Source of the DNA: Gimesia chilikensis | GTDB taxonomy: Bacteria > Planctomycetota > Planctomycetia > Planctomycetales > Planctomycetaceae | Assembly (NCBI RefSeq): GCF_008329715.1 | Contig: NZ_VTSR01000020.1 | Coordinates: forward strand, 62,001-126,000 | DNA: 64,000 bases | Direction of reading: 5' to 3' | Part shown: positions 36,071 through 45,105 of the stretch, piece after piece | Numbering within the stretch: the stretch's first letter is position 1 | How the letters are laid out: every line of letters starts with the position of its first letter | The notes under the pieces: generated by a model | Told to the model about the DNA's origin: nothing | Databases searched by the model: none | The model's input: the letters and a program-made list of their open reading frames with translations, nothing else | Position numbers and translations under genes: made by a program

Positions 36071-37639
36071 TTACTTCTCTACAGATGCAACGGCACCGGG
36101 TCGGCTGCTCCCCTGCTCGATCAGATCGGCCAGCTGTTTTTTCAACCGCTGTGCAAGTTCCGGATGTGCCTGGATGACGTTCTGCTTTTCCGCAGGATCC
36201 TGCTCCAGATCGAACAACTGATACTGGGGGACTTTGGTATTTGACAGTTGCTGCTCGACAATGATATTGCGGGCGGTCTGTTTGTCGTACCGCTGTAATT
36301 TCCATTTCCCGGTCCGCAAAGCATACGTGCCGTTGTTCCCGTTGTTCTGTTGCACAAGATGCGCGCGTCCCGCAGCATCCGGTTTCCCCAGCAATGCATC
36401 CAGCACATTGAAGCTGTCACGACAGGCATCCTGGGGCAGTTTCTGTCCGGTCAATGTTGCCAGGCTGGCCGGCAAATCGATGGTACAGACCAGCTCATCA
36501 CTGACGCCAGGCGGGATATGCCCTTTCCAGCGGGTAATAAAGGGTGTCCGGGTTCCCCCTTCATAGACGCTGTACTTGCCCCCGGAATACGGTCCGGCAG
36601 CGCGGTGATCTCCCAAATTCTCCAGCGCGCCATCTTTGTAACCATCATCCATCACGGGTCCGTTATCGGAACAGAATACGACGAGTGTGTTCTCAGCCAG
36701 TTTTAGACGATCGAGTGTTTTCATCAGCTCACCCACACACCAGTCGAGCTGAATAATTGAATCGCCGCGATATCCGAGGGATGTTTTTCCCTGAAACCGT
36801 TCGTGAGGCATACGCGGGACGTGAATATCGTGCGAGGCGAAGAACAGGAAAAAGGGTTGATCTTTGTTGGCTTCGATAAATTCAACTGACTTCTCGACCC
36901 ACTTATCGGCCAGATCCTCATCGCGGAATCGAGCCGCATGCCCGCCTGTATAAAAGCCGATGCGGCTGATTCCATTATGAATCGTTGAGTTATGCCCGTG
37001 TGACCAGTCCATCTTGAGCGTATCACGGTGTGTTAATCCGGTCGGATGATCGGGGCTCGGCTTCTTATTTCCCACCCAGAGGGGATCTGCCGGATCGAGA
37101 TTGAGAACCCGGTGATCTTTCACATAAACCTGGGGAACCCGGTCATTGGTTGTCGGCAACAGGAAGCAGGTATCAAAACCGATTTCCAGGGGCCCCGGTT
37201 TCAGAGCTCCGTTCCAGTCCGGTCCTGCCTCTCCCCCGAGCCCGAGGTGCCATTTACCGATGACGGCCGTGGAATAGCCGGCGCGTTTCAACAGAGAAGC
37301 GATGGTCTCTGTTCCCGGCTTAATGATCGCGGGGGCATTGGGTGGCGCAATCCCGGTCCGCTTTCCCCGAAAGGCATAGGTCCCGGTCAGAAACGAATAA
37401 CGAGTCGGCGTGCATGTCGAAGCGGAACAGTATCCGCTGGTAAACCGCAGTCCGTCAGCTGCCAGTTGATCGATGTGAGGCGTCTTGAGCGCTGTCGCAC
37501 CATAACAGGAAACGTCTCCATACCCGAGGTCATCGGCCATGATTACGATCACATTAGGTTTTTCGGCCCGGAGCTGAGAATGACCGTGCAGCAGGCAAAC
37601 CAGGAACAGCGTCAGCAGTGAGAAGATTCGAAATGACAT
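36071..37639 (-). CDS. Secreted arylsulfatase-like enzyme
   Basis: A 522-residue exported sulfatase with signal peptide (residues about 1-24). Motifs: MADDLGYGDVSCYG, the formylglycine site STCTPTRYSFLTG, GKWHLGLGG, and FCSDNGPVMDDG. The sequence resembles arylsulfatase A-type enzymes of planctomycetes more than its convergent neighbour does, so the two are not recent duplicates. There is no space for a terminator between the two stops. A DUF3124 gene lies 54 bases upstream on the same strand and may be transcribed with it. Confidence 0.93.
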   Translation of the reverse strand: MSFRIFSLLTLFLVCLLHGHSQLRAEKPNVIVIMADDLGYGDVSCYGATALKTPHIDQLAADGLRFTSGYCSASTCTPTRYSFLTGTYAFRGKRTGIAPPNAPAIIKPGTETIASLLKRAGYSTAVIGKWHLGLGGEAGPDWNGALKPGPLEIGFDTCFLLPTTNDRVPQVYVKDHRVLNLDPADPLWVGNKKPSPDHPTGLTHRDTLKMDWSHGHNSTIHNGISRIGFYTGGHAARFRDEDLADKWVEKSVEFIEANKDQPFFLFFASHDIHVPRMPHERFQGKTSLGYRGDSIIQLDWCVGELMKTLDRLKLAENTLVVFCSDNGPVMDDGYKDGALENLGDHRAAGPYSGGKYSVYEGGTRTPFITRWKGHIPPGVSDELVCTIDLPASLATLTGQKLPQDACRDSFNVLDALLGKPDAAGRAHLVQQNNGNNGTYALRTGKWKLQRYDKQTARNIIVEQQLSNTKVPQYQLFDLEQDPAEKQNVIQAHPELAQRLKKQLADLIEQGSSRPGAVASVEK

Positions 37640-37693
37640 GAGAGCGCTTTCAATGACAATGAATTAAAAATGATTCCGGGATTCGGGGCGGTT

Positions 37694-38317
37694 TTATTCT
37701 CCCGTTTGAGCAGCAGGAATCGGCACACCACTCCGCGTGAAGGCGATTGCCCGCGAACCGGAAGCCCCCACCATGACGGATTCAACCAGCGGCGGTGCAA
37801 CCTGCTCCTCGGCCATCCAGTTCACGAGAAAATTCGCACCGGAGCCTCCCGTGCTGTCTTTTTCTTCCACCAGGAATTCAATCGTCTGAAACGGAGCGAG
37901 CTTGATTGGCTGGTCGAGATAGACCTTAATCGACTCCCCGTCGGTATCAACATACTTGACTCCGGTGAGGTAAACGGGCTGATCCTGATTGATGTTCCGG
38001 ATACTCAGAGTCGTTTCCAGAAGCAACGGCGATCCGCCATGATAATAGATGTGAGAATAACAGGGGGCATAGATCGAACCGCTGCGCGTCATTTTTTCTG
38101 CGTCGATTTCGCCCGCCTGGTAACTGGCAAGATCGGGCGGTTCATAGCTAGGCGGCGGTATGAACTTCAATTCGTGTTCAAAGCGTTCGAAGCGGGTATC
38201 GAGGTACACTGCCCCCGCGATCAGAACTAAGGTCACGACTCCCAGCAACAGAAACAGGACGAACCATTTGTCCCACAACCACAAAAACCAGTCGGGATAT
38301 TCGCCTTTATTTCCCAT
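37694..38317 (-). CDS. DUF3124 family membrane-anchored protein
   Basis: A 207-residue protein with one N-terminal membrane helix (residues about 19-42) and an extracytoplasmic domain matching DUF3124: APCYSHIYYHGG, LETTLSIRNINQDQPV, GVKYVDTDGESIKVYLDQPI, and GGSGANFLVNWMAEE. The function of the family is unknown. It may be cotranscribed with the downstream sulfatase (gap 54 bases). It starts at ATG 38317. Confidence 0.85.
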   Translation of the reverse strand: MGNKGEYPDWFLWLWDKWFVLFLLLGVVTLVLIAGAVYLDTRFERFEHELKFIPPPSYEPPDLASYQAGEIDAEKMTRSGSIYAPCYSHIYYHGGSPLLLETTLSIRNINQDQPVYLTGVKYVDTDGESIKVYLDQPIKLAPFQTIEFLVEEKDSTGGSGANFLVNWMAEEQVAPPLVESVMVGASGSRAIAFTRSGVPIPAAQTGE

Positions 38318-38467
38318 GGCACACGCTTCCCCTGTGACAATTATTATTTCATTTCCGGCAGCGCGCCTGAAAAATCTGGTTCAGACGGATTGAGACACTT
38401 CCTGTCGGCTGATGTATTAAACACTACCTCAGCCGGCATGAAAAGTCACCCCGACTGACCGTGTCGA

Positions 38468-39055
38468 CTATGGCATATGTTTCTGTAACTCATCCAGGCG
38501 AGACTGGCAGTTTTTTACCAGCGGGATAAGTCGTTCATCCGACTGACCGGCGGCCTCGACCATGGAATGATAATACTGCACAATCTCTTCCGGCGGGGCG
38601 CCAAAGTGCCCCCAGAATTCAGCGCGATCTTCCGTCTGCAGATCAAACAGCATCGCTTCCAGATTATGCAGCTTGTCCGCGAGTTCAATCGCCCGCGCGC
38701 CGAGTGATGCCTGCTGCATCACCTCAATATGATCCCGCTTGCGATCTCGCCAGCTTCGCTTTGCGCCCTCCTGGGTTTCCTTTTCTTCGGTCATCTCCCT
38801 GACGTAGTGCAGGACCTCATCCGAAAAGTTTCCCTCCAGATCCTCAAAAGTCAGCGCGGTGTCTTCGACCACATCATGCAGAGCGGCAGCTGCCAGGATG
38901 GCTTCCTCATGGAAGCCGGCTTTCACCAGGATCAGACAGACCCCCATCGGATGCGCGATGTAAGGAATTCCGGACGACTTGCGTTTTTGAGATTTATGTG
39001 CTTCCGCGGCAACCCGAATGGCGTTCTCGACTACCGGAGAGTGAAGTGTATCCAT
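38468..39055 (-). CDS. Small HD-domain protein, alarmone-hydrolase-like
   Basis: A 195-residue soluble HD-domain protein resembling the hydrolase half of RelA/SpoT and small (p)ppGpp hydrolases (MESH1-like). Motifs follow the SpoT order: AHKSQKRKSSGIPYIAHPMGV (residues about 17-37), AAALHDVVEDT with the metal-binding HD pair and the following ED (about 56-66), a MTEEKETQEG stretch, and ELADKLHNLEAM. No synthetase domain is present. It would degrade (p)ppGpp or a related 3'-phosphorylated nucleotide. Its start lies 15 bases after the stop of the degenerate ABC gene, so it is probably the last gene of that operon. Confidence 0.82.
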   Translation of the reverse strand: MDTLHSPVVENAIRVAAEAHKSQKRKSSGIPYIAHPMGVCLILVKAGFHEEAILAAAALHDVVEDTALTFEDLEGNFSDEVLHYVREMTEEKETQEGAKRSWRDRKRDHIEVMQQASLGARAIELADKLHNLEAMLFDLQTEDRAEFWGHFGAPPEEIVQYYHSMVEAAGQSDERLIPLVKNCQSRLDELQKHMP

Positions 39056-39070
39056 GCTGCAAACTCTGGT

Positions 39071-41188
39071 TTAACGTTGTTCGATCGGAGTATCCTGCGA
39101 GTGCCGGAACTGGTTAAATCGCGTGTACTCCCAGTGACGATACAGGGCGGATTTCTTCAACAGGTTCGATTGACTGTCGACCGCTTCCACTTTGCCTTCG
39201 TGAATCACGACGACCTGATCAACGCGTCGCAGAGTCGTAATGCGGGAAGGAATGACCAGCACGGTCCGGTTCTGGAAAATCCGGGAGTAGGCATCTTCGA
39301 GCAGAGTTTTGGTATCCTCATCGAGCGGCCCTTCCGGTTCTTCGATGATCATCAGAGCCGGCTTTCGCAACAGGGCGCGGGCTAATCCTAACCGGAAACA
39401 CTCACCCGTTGTCAGATCTTCCCCGTGCTGCCCCAGCACGGTTTCGTAACCTTGAGGCAGTCCCTGGATGAACTGATGCGCGTGTGATTCTTTTGAAGCC
39501 GCGATGACTTCCTGCAGCGAATACCGTTCATCGCCGCAGCGGATGTTGTCCTTAACGGTTCCGGTGAGACAGGGATCGTTCCCGCTCACAAAAATCGCTT
39601 CCGCCCGCAGAGACTCCAGGGTCACCCACGCTGTGTCTTCGCCGTCGATCAGGACCCGGCCCGAGCGGGGTTCAATAAAGCGGGGGACCAGGAAACTGAC
39701 AGCGCGCGGGGCGAGTTTCTCCAGTGAGACCAGTGCGGTTGTCGTACCGGCGGGAATTTTCAGATCAAAGCCCTTCAAGATCGGAGACGAACTGGGCGTG
39801 AGACTGTAATTGACGTTTTCGAACTGCAGTGCCGTCGACATCGGTTCCAGAAATTTCGCTCCGACTGCCTGCCCGACTTCGGGGATCAGGTTCAGATAAC
39901 GATAAATCGAGCTGGCAGCCACAGTGGATTCTTCGCGCACACGGAACAGTTCATGCAGACCGTTGACCGGCAGGTAGAAGAAGCCGAAGATTCCCACCAC
40001 CAGCACCGCTGCAGAGAGCGGCAGGCTATCCGGATTCACGAGGACTTTATACCCCACCAGAAAGACAACCAGGCACGAACAGAAGACGGCCAGGCCCCGG
40101 GCGATACGATGTCCCCAGCCTTCAACGCGTTTCAGCTTCTCCAGGTTTTCGGTGTACTTCGCCAGGTGCTTCTGAAACTGTTCATGCTCCGGGTTTTCCA
40201 TTCCATAGCCGCGGACCAGGCGTGTGCTCCGCAGATTTTCAGCCAGCAGGGAAAGTTCGGTATCGATGGTGACCAGTGTTCTGGCATGCTGCAAATCGTA
40301 ATCTTTGCGATGCTGCATCAGAAAATACCAGGCTGCGGCCAGCGGGATGATGCACTGCAGCGTTAAACGCCAGTCGATGGAAATGGCAATCAACAGCAGA
40401 ATCGCCAGCGTCACAGTATGCCGCGTCAGACCGTAGACCCAGTGGAAGACGCCGTTCTGTACGGTTCCCACATCCTGAATAAACAGGTGAAACGCCTGAT
40501 CGGTCTCTTTCCCCGACAGATCTCCGGGGCCCAGGCGGAGCGCCTGGCGATGAATCATATTGCGTAACGTTGTCGAAATATGATGGGAAACCTTCAGGCT
40601 CCGCAGTCGGCATCGCCAGCGGATCAACACCCGGATGCTGGCCACGACCAGCGCGACTAAAATCAGTGTGAATAACGCGGACTGATTCTGCTGCAGCAAG
40701 GGGACGCGCTGATACACGCTTTTCATGATCCCCAGATGGTATTTGGAATGCGTCCACCAGACGGAGGGCAGAATTCCCGTATCGGAAAGGACCAAACGAT
40801 CTGGAGGAGTCGCTGATTTTTCGGCCGTGGGAGCCGCTTTCGGCTCCGGTTCAGGAGCGGGCTTTTCTTCCGCGGCGGCAACTTCGTCAGTATCGGCTTT
40901 CGGCTCAGCCGGTTCCTCGGATGGTTTGGCTGCTTCAGCTGGTGCTTCTGGTTCGGGACTGGCCAGGATTTCCTGCAGTTGCTGAACCCGCTCAACCCCC
41001 TGCACCGAAATCTGCCCACGATGATCCAGCAGATCCAGGATCAGGAAAAACAGGATGAGCAGAAACGCCAGCAAGAGGCCATTGATGAACGACCAGAACA
41101 CAACGGATCTGGCAGACCCACGAAAAAACTCCCGCGCGGGGAACGCGCGATGGAATGCGTTGGGCTGACGATTTGACACAGGACCCAC
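39071..41188 (-). CDS. ABC exporter-fold protein with degenerate ATPase domain
   Basis: A 705-residue protein with the layout of a half-size ABC exporter (about six membrane helices plus one nucleotide-binding domain at about residues 455-690), but without ATP-binding motifs. The Walker A position reads ALVSLEKLAPRAVSF with no GxxGxGK, the signature LSGGQ is replaced by LTTGECFRL, Walker B reads ALMIIEEPEGPLDED with the key Asp changed, and the H-loop reads VLVIPSRITTL without His. The open frame is long and in register, so this is not simple decay. A Glu/Ala/Pro-rich insert (about residues 76-130) splits the first helix from the rest. It lies between an ABC-2 permease gene (46 bases upstream) and the HD gene. 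Confidence 0.82.
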   Translation of the reverse strand: MGPVSNRQPNAFHRAFPAREFFRGSARSVVFWSFINGLLLAFLLILFFLILDLLDHRGQISVQGVERVQQLQEILASPEPEAPAEAAKPSEEPAEPKADTDEVAAAEEKPAPEPEPKAAPTAEKSATPPDRLVLSDTGILPSVWWTHSKYHLGIMKSVYQRVPLLQQNQSALFTLILVALVVASIRVLIRWRCRLRSLKVSHHISTTLRNMIHRQALRLGPGDLSGKETDQAFHLFIQDVGTVQNGVFHWVYGLTRHTVTLAILLLIAISIDWRLTLQCIIPLAAAWYFLMQHRKDYDLQHARTLVTIDTELSLLAENLRSTRLVRGYGMENPEHEQFQKHLAKYTENLEKLKRVEGWGHRIARGLAVFCSCLVVFLVGYKVLVNPDSLPLSAAVLVVGIFGFFYLPVNGLHELFRVREESTVAASSIYRYLNLIPEVGQAVGAKFLEPMSTALQFENVNYSLTPSSSPILKGFDLKIPAGTTTALVSLEKLAPRAVSFLVPRFIEPRSGRVLIDGEDTAWVTLESLRAEAIFVSGNDPCLTGTVKDNIRCGDERYSLQEVIAASKESHAHQFIQGLPQGYETVLGQHGEDLTTGECFRLGLARALLRKPALMIIEEPEGPLDEDTKTLLEDAYSRIFQNRTVLVIPSRITTLRRVDQVVVIHEGKVEAVDSQSNLLKKSALYRHWEYTRFNQFRHSQDTPIEQR

Positions 41189-41234
41189 CGAATCTGTTTT
41201 AAGTGATTAAATTAAAAGGCCTGTCCCCTGTCTG

Positions 41235-42161
41235 TCAGGCAAGGTCCCGGTCTTCGAAAAGGATGAAGGCAACCAGAATCGCAATTCCGGAATAGAGCAG
41301 ACAGCTTAATGCGGAATGACCAATATAGACAGGTGGAACCACGGTTCCCGTTGCGACCGCAGGTGACATATTGAAGTTATCCAGGTTGGGCAGAATCGTA
41401 GCAATCAGCTGCCCGGTAAACTTCACAAATTCCAGTCCCTCCGCCTTGGCCTGAACCAGGTTGGGAGTGAGGTGGCCAATGATATAGACGCCGAAGCAGA
41501 TAATCATGTTGACCATCATGGGCAGACGCGTCGAGATCGCCACGCTGATGGCGGCCAGAATGGCGACTTCCATATAGATCAGCAGAATCCCGGGCAGAAT
41601 CAGCCAGACCGCAGCCATCCGCTCGGCGTGCGTTGGTGGTTCCTGGGCCGCTTCGCGGGCATCATAGCCGACTTTGAAGTAAACCAGCAGCAGGAAAGTG
41701 ATCACCATCGGCAACATCAGCCAGACGACGGCCTTCAGAATCCCCAGGTATTTCCCGACGATAAACTGACGGCGGTTGATCGGCTTCGACAACAGCGTCA
41801 TGGCCGTCTTACCTTCAATTTCATCAGCGATACTGGTACTCGCCGACCACACGGCCAGCAACAGACTGCAGATCAGGATCGTGGCCAGACCACAGTCCAT
41901 CAGCATCTTGACGTCATCCCCCATCGAAAAGAACGGGAGAAACGTATTTAACAGCAGCAGGATTAAACCAAGTGCCATCAGCAAGAGGAACACGGGCTGG
42001 CGAATGGCTTCCTTCGTGGTCGCCCTGGCGATTACACCCGCCTGGGTCATCGAAGTCACACCGAACAGGAGTACAAAATAGATTGCAACTCCGATTCCGG
42101 TAATCCACCATTGCACTGTCAGATTTGTCGTCTCAGCAGCCAATACCAGCAGGTTTCCCAT
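41235..42161 (-). CDS. ABC-2 type transporter permease
   Basis: A 308-residue inner-membrane protein with about six to seven hydrophobic helices. The segment SIADEIEGKTAMTLLSKPINRRQFIVGKYLG (residues about 108-138) is the hallmark cytoplasmic turn of ABC-2 permeases such as GldF- and NosY-like proteins. It should pair with a separate ATPase, but none with intact motifs is beside it; the only ABC-type neighbour is the degenerate exporter downstream. It heads the three-gene unit permease, pseudo-ABC, HD protein. It starts at ATG 42161. Confidence 0.85.
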   Translation of the reverse strand: MGNLLVLAAETTNLTVQWWITGIGVAIYFVLLFGVTSMTQAGVIARATTKEAIRQPVFLLLMALGLILLLLNTFLPFFSMGDDVKMLMDCGLATILICSLLLAVWSASTSIADEIEGKTAMTLLSKPINRRQFIVGKYLGILKAVVWLMLPMVITFLLLVYFKVGYDAREAAQEPPTHAERMAAVWLILPGILLIYMEVAILAAISVAISTRLPMMVNMIICFGVYIIGHLTPNLVQAKAEGLEFVKFTGQLIATILPNLDNFNMSPAVATGTVVPPVYIGHSALSCLLYSGIAILVAFILFEDRDLA

Positions 42162-42550
42162 TGTTTATGTACCGTCTTTAAAATAATGCATCAAAAAGTC
42201 AGTGCCCGCAGCTGACACCTGAGTGCGCAACTACACTTGCATCATACGAATGAAGTCTGCTCCGATGTTGGTTTTATTTTTGAACTTCTGAAAAAAGAAA
42301 GAGAATTCAGAATTCGCAGACCATCACCGGAAAGCAACAGCTACTTTACCGAGAACCGGTGGCGAAAGTAAAGAAAACAGACCCAAACGCCCCGCGTTTT
42401 CCCCAATCTGACAGGCAGCTTCGCTATAACTTGCCAAATTGCTGCCATGCTCACGGCAAATGGGTGGGGAGCCTGTGCCTGTTGAACTGCAAAGCGGGTT
42501 TTGACTGATAGAAACCTGGCGTGTCGGTGATCCAGCAGGGATCGGAGCGC
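42162..42550. other. Intergenic region with a possible repeat-like element
   Basis: A 389-base gap. Bases 42324-42554 are open in one minus-strand frame (76 codons from a TTG that overlaps the acylphosphatase stop) with an internal section CREHGSNLASYSEAACQIGE, but no ATG or ribosome site. CTTTAC and GTAAAG flank a Cys/Pro-coding section near 42343-42372 as an inverted repeat. It may be a dispersed element or a decayed gene; nothing firm can be called. Confidence 0.35.
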
Positions 42551-42862
42551 TCAATATTCGATGGTGAAACTTTGACGACCGGGATCGACCGGGGCCCCTT
42601 GAATCGATACATCCGTCACATTCGTTGCGAATGTCAGCATCATATCATCGAAAAACCGATCGAGTACTGACTGATCACGGGCCTGCACGACCAGTTCCAC
42701 GGTTCCATCAGACAGATTTTTGACGAATCCGGTAACAGGGTAACGCTCCGCCAGTTGAGTTGTGCGATATCGAAATCCGACGCCCTGCACCCGCCCCGCA
42801 TAAATCGCGCGTAGACTGATCAGATCCGTCGATGAACCGGATTGATGAGGATCAGCACACAT
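42551..42862 (-). CDS. acyP: Acylphosphatase
   Basis: A 103-residue protein with one acylphosphatase domain, which hydrolyses acyl phosphates such as 1,3-bisphosphoglycerate and carbamoyl phosphate. The active-site loop [12 protein letters not shown] contains the catalytic Arg, and the following [16 protein letters not shown] supplies the catalytic Asn. The frame opens at a TTG at 42883, but ATG 42862 has AGAGAGG about nine bases upstream and is preferred. It lies 122 bases downstream of csrA on the same strand. Confidence 0.92.
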   Translation of the reverse strand: MCADPHQSGSSTDLISLRAIYAGRVQGVGFRYRTTQLAERYPVTGFVKNLSDGTVELVVQARDQSVLDRFFDDMMLTFATNVTDVSIQGAPVDPGRQSFTIEY

Positions 42863-42984
42863 GGCCGATATCCTCTCTATCAAGAGACCGTAAATTAATG
42901 AGCGAAAAAACGTTGATCGGAGACAGTACGATCAGAAGGGACTTTAAGCCCTGAGAAATGAATAGAGACTTCGGTCGTACTGCT

Positions 42985-43188
42985 TTAATGCGAAGAAGGC
43001 TCTTCAGTCAGCTGCCCTGATTCCGGCAAGTCTGAAAAGTCGATACACAATTCTTCGCGAACAATGCTCATGCTGCGCGGAGCATCAATTCCTAATCGCA
43101 CAGAATTGGGGCCAATACGAACAATCGTCAGGGTTACGTCATCGCCAATCCGAATCCGCTCGCCGGGCTTACGTGATAATACAAGCAT
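42985..43188 (-). CDS. csrA: Carbon storage regulator CsrA
   Basis: A 67-residue RNA-binding dimer that blocks or stabilises mRNAs by binding GGA motifs near ribosome sites. The sequence MLVLSRKPGERIRIGDDVTL with GPNSVRLGIDAP and VREEL is textbook CsrA, including the conserved Arg of VREE that contacts RNA; a short acidic tail follows. In its own leader several GGA triplets occur, including AAGGA about a dozen bases before the ATG, so autoregulation is possible. No flagellar genes are near, unlike in many bacteria. Confidence 0.95.
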   Translation of the reverse strand: MLVLSRKPGERIRIGDDVTLTIVRIGPNSVRLGIDAPRSMSIVREELCIDFSDLPESGQLTEEPSSH

Positions 43189-43814
43189 TTCTTTTCGAAT
43201 CCTTCGTTTTCTGTTCCCTCATACTTCCCTGTAACCTTCCAGGAAGGTCGAAAGCATTGTGCAGGATGAGGGTAGTTCAAGAGTACTCATCTCGACAATT
43301 CACTGAAACCAGCCAGCAAACTGCCATCACTACGATGTCGACATCAGTATGATAACAGCTTTTGAATTATCATGTCCAGCCCAGACTGAAAAATAACGTC
43401 ACGACCCGTACAACCGCCAAAAACCGCCCCGAAACCACTCATTTTACCCAAAATCGTGCCCAAAAATCAGGCACAACCACCCCTGCACAATAAACAGGCA
43501 CAATCAGCGACATCGTCAGAGTTCTCATAACCAGACAATTTCCCCTCAGCCCGCTGACCGGTGCCCAGCTCGCAGTCAATTTCCAATATAATGGACGCCA
43601 CAGGTTCTACTGAAAACCGGTCCGTTCGCTGGAAAAGAATTTCAAAATTTCTTTCTCTCCTCTCAGCCGGTTACCGGTTGGCGGCGGTGAATGCAGATGC
43701 AAAAGAAGACGGAAAAGCAGCGGGGAACCGCTTGACGATTCCCACTTTGATCGTCAGTCTTTAGCAACAGTGTTAACTAACTCAGAATTTCTGCCTCGCT
43801 ATCAGGGGAACATC
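43189..43814. other. Divergent intergenic region (csrA / Gfo-Idh-MocA)
   Basis: A gap of 626 bases. It contains a palindrome upstream of csrA (43234-43248), a C/A-rich, G-poor tract on the plus strand (about 43400-43500) with a repeated CAGGCACAA, and a plus-strand ORF of 67 codons from GTG 43561 that has no recognisable features. No clear promoter is seen for the plus-strand gene. Confidence 0.45.
43234..43248. promoter_or_regulatory. Perfect palindrome upstream of csrA
   Basis: ACCTTCC and GGAAGGT flank one base, 45-60 bases before the csrA start. As DNA it resembles an operator half-site pair. In the csrA mRNA the right arm supplies GGAAGG, a possible CsrA contact. Confidence 0.35.
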
Positions 43815-44876
43815 ATGGTTCGTATCGGAATAATCGGCGTCGGTTTTATGGGAATGGCTCACTACGAAGGAGCCAAAAAGCTCAAAGGAGCCAAGGTCAC
43901 TGCGATCTCAACGCGCGATCCCAAGAAACTGTCTGGCGACTGGAGCAGCATCGAAGGCAACTTCGGTCCCCGCGGAGGTCAGGTCGATCTCTCCAAGGTA
44001 AAACAGTACAGTGATTACCATGAACTGCTGGCAGACCCCGATATTGATCTGGTCGATATCTGTCTTCCCACCGAAATGCATGAAAAAGTCGCCATGGATT
44101 CCATCCAGGCCGGCAAACACACACTGGTCGAAAAGCCGATTGCCATCGACCTCAAGGCCGCCAACCGGATGGTGAAGGCAGCCGAAAAAGCGGGCGTACA
44201 GTTCATGGTCGCCCAGGTCCTTCCCTTCTTCCCGGAATTTCAGTTTGCCGTTGAATGTGTTCGCAGCCAGAAATATGGAAAACTGCTGGCCGCACACTTC
44301 CGCCGTGTGATGGCTCCTCCCAAATGGTCAGAGAATATTGAAGACTTCCAGAAACTGGGTGGCTGGGGCATCGACCTGCACATTCATGACAACCACCTGA
44401 TCAGCCTGATGTGTGGCGTTCCCCAGAAAGTGACCTCCCGCGGGATCGAAAACAAGGGTTACATCAACCACGTGCATACCGTTTATGACTATGAAGACCC
44501 GAACCTGGCGATCAGCTGTGTCAGCGGTGGCATCGCGACGCGGGGCCTCGAATTCGCCCACGGCTTTGAACTCTACTTTGAAGAAGCCACCGTTCTCTTC
44601 GGAGCCGGAACGATGGGTGTCGGCAAAAATAAGGAATGGGTTGTCAGCCAGCCGCTGACATTGATCACCAAGTCCGGACAGCTGAAACATCCAAAACTCA
44701 AAGGGGGCAACGAATGGTGTGCCGCCTTCACGCTGGAACTGCAGGCAGCCGTCAATGCGATTCAGTCGGGTGAAGAACCCGAGGCACTCTCCGGCGCCCT
44801 GGCCCGCGATGCTCTGAAAATCTGCTACGCGGAAGCAAAAAGTATTCAGACAGGGCGATCCATTCCTGTCAAATAA
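43815..44876 (+). CDS. Gfo/Idh/MocA family oxidoreductase (cytoplasmic)
   Basis: A 353-residue NAD(P)-dependent sugar or cyclitol dehydrogenase of the Gfo/Idh/MocA family without a signal peptide. The N-terminal Rossmann motif is GIIGVGFMGMAH (residues about 4-15), with the DICLPTEMH segment and the family motif EKPIAID. The C-terminal half is the alpha/beta substrate domain, with GGWGIDLHIHDNHL carrying the catalytic-region Asp and His. The substrate is unknown. ATG 43815 has AGGGGAA directly upstream and is preferred over the longer frame from 43770. A hairpin terminator follows at 44915. Confidence 0.9.
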   Translation: MVRIGIIGVGFMGMAHYEGAKKLKGAKVTAISTRDPKKLSGDWSSIEGNFGPRGGQVDLSKVKQYSDYHELLADPDIDLVDICLPTEMHEKVAMDSIQAGKHTLVEKPIAIDLKAANRMVKAAEKAGVQFMVAQVLPFFPEFQFAVECVRSQKYGKLLAAHFRRVMAPPKWSENIEDFQKLGGWGIDLHIHDNHLISLMCGVPQKVTSRGIENKGYINHVHTVYDYEDPNLAISCVSGGIATRGLEFAHGFELYFEEATVLFGAGTMGVGKNKEWVVSQPLTLITKSGQLKHPKLKGGNEWCAAFTLELQAAVNAIQSGEEPEALSGALARDALKICYAEAKSIQTGRSIPVK

Positions 44877-44914
44877 GTGTCACTTCAGCTGTTGAAGTAC
44901 ACATAATTATAATC

Positions 44915-44960
44915 ACACCGCCGATTCTCGAATCGTTCTCGAAAACCGGCGGTGTATTTC
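44915..44960 (+). terminator. Probable rho-independent terminator
   Basis: ACACCGCCG pairs with CGGCGGTGT across a 23-base loop that can pair further. A short T-rich stretch (ATTTCTT) follows. It lies about 40 bases after the Gfo/Idh/MocA stop. Confidence 0.5.
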
Positions 44961-45105
44961 TTGGTATACTGCTGAAAATGAAGTAATCTGAGCCTGATTC
45001 CCGGGCAATTCAGCCCGATTCTTTAATCACTCCGACCTGAACCGGTAACAAGAACCGGTTCGGTTCTGAAAAACGGCTCTGCCCAGTCTCTGATAAGCTA
45101 AGCTC

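Noticed and set aside
43561-43764. 67-codon plus-strand ORF from a GTG
   Set aside because: No ribosome site or conserved pattern; it sits in the leader of the Gfo/Idh/MocA gene.
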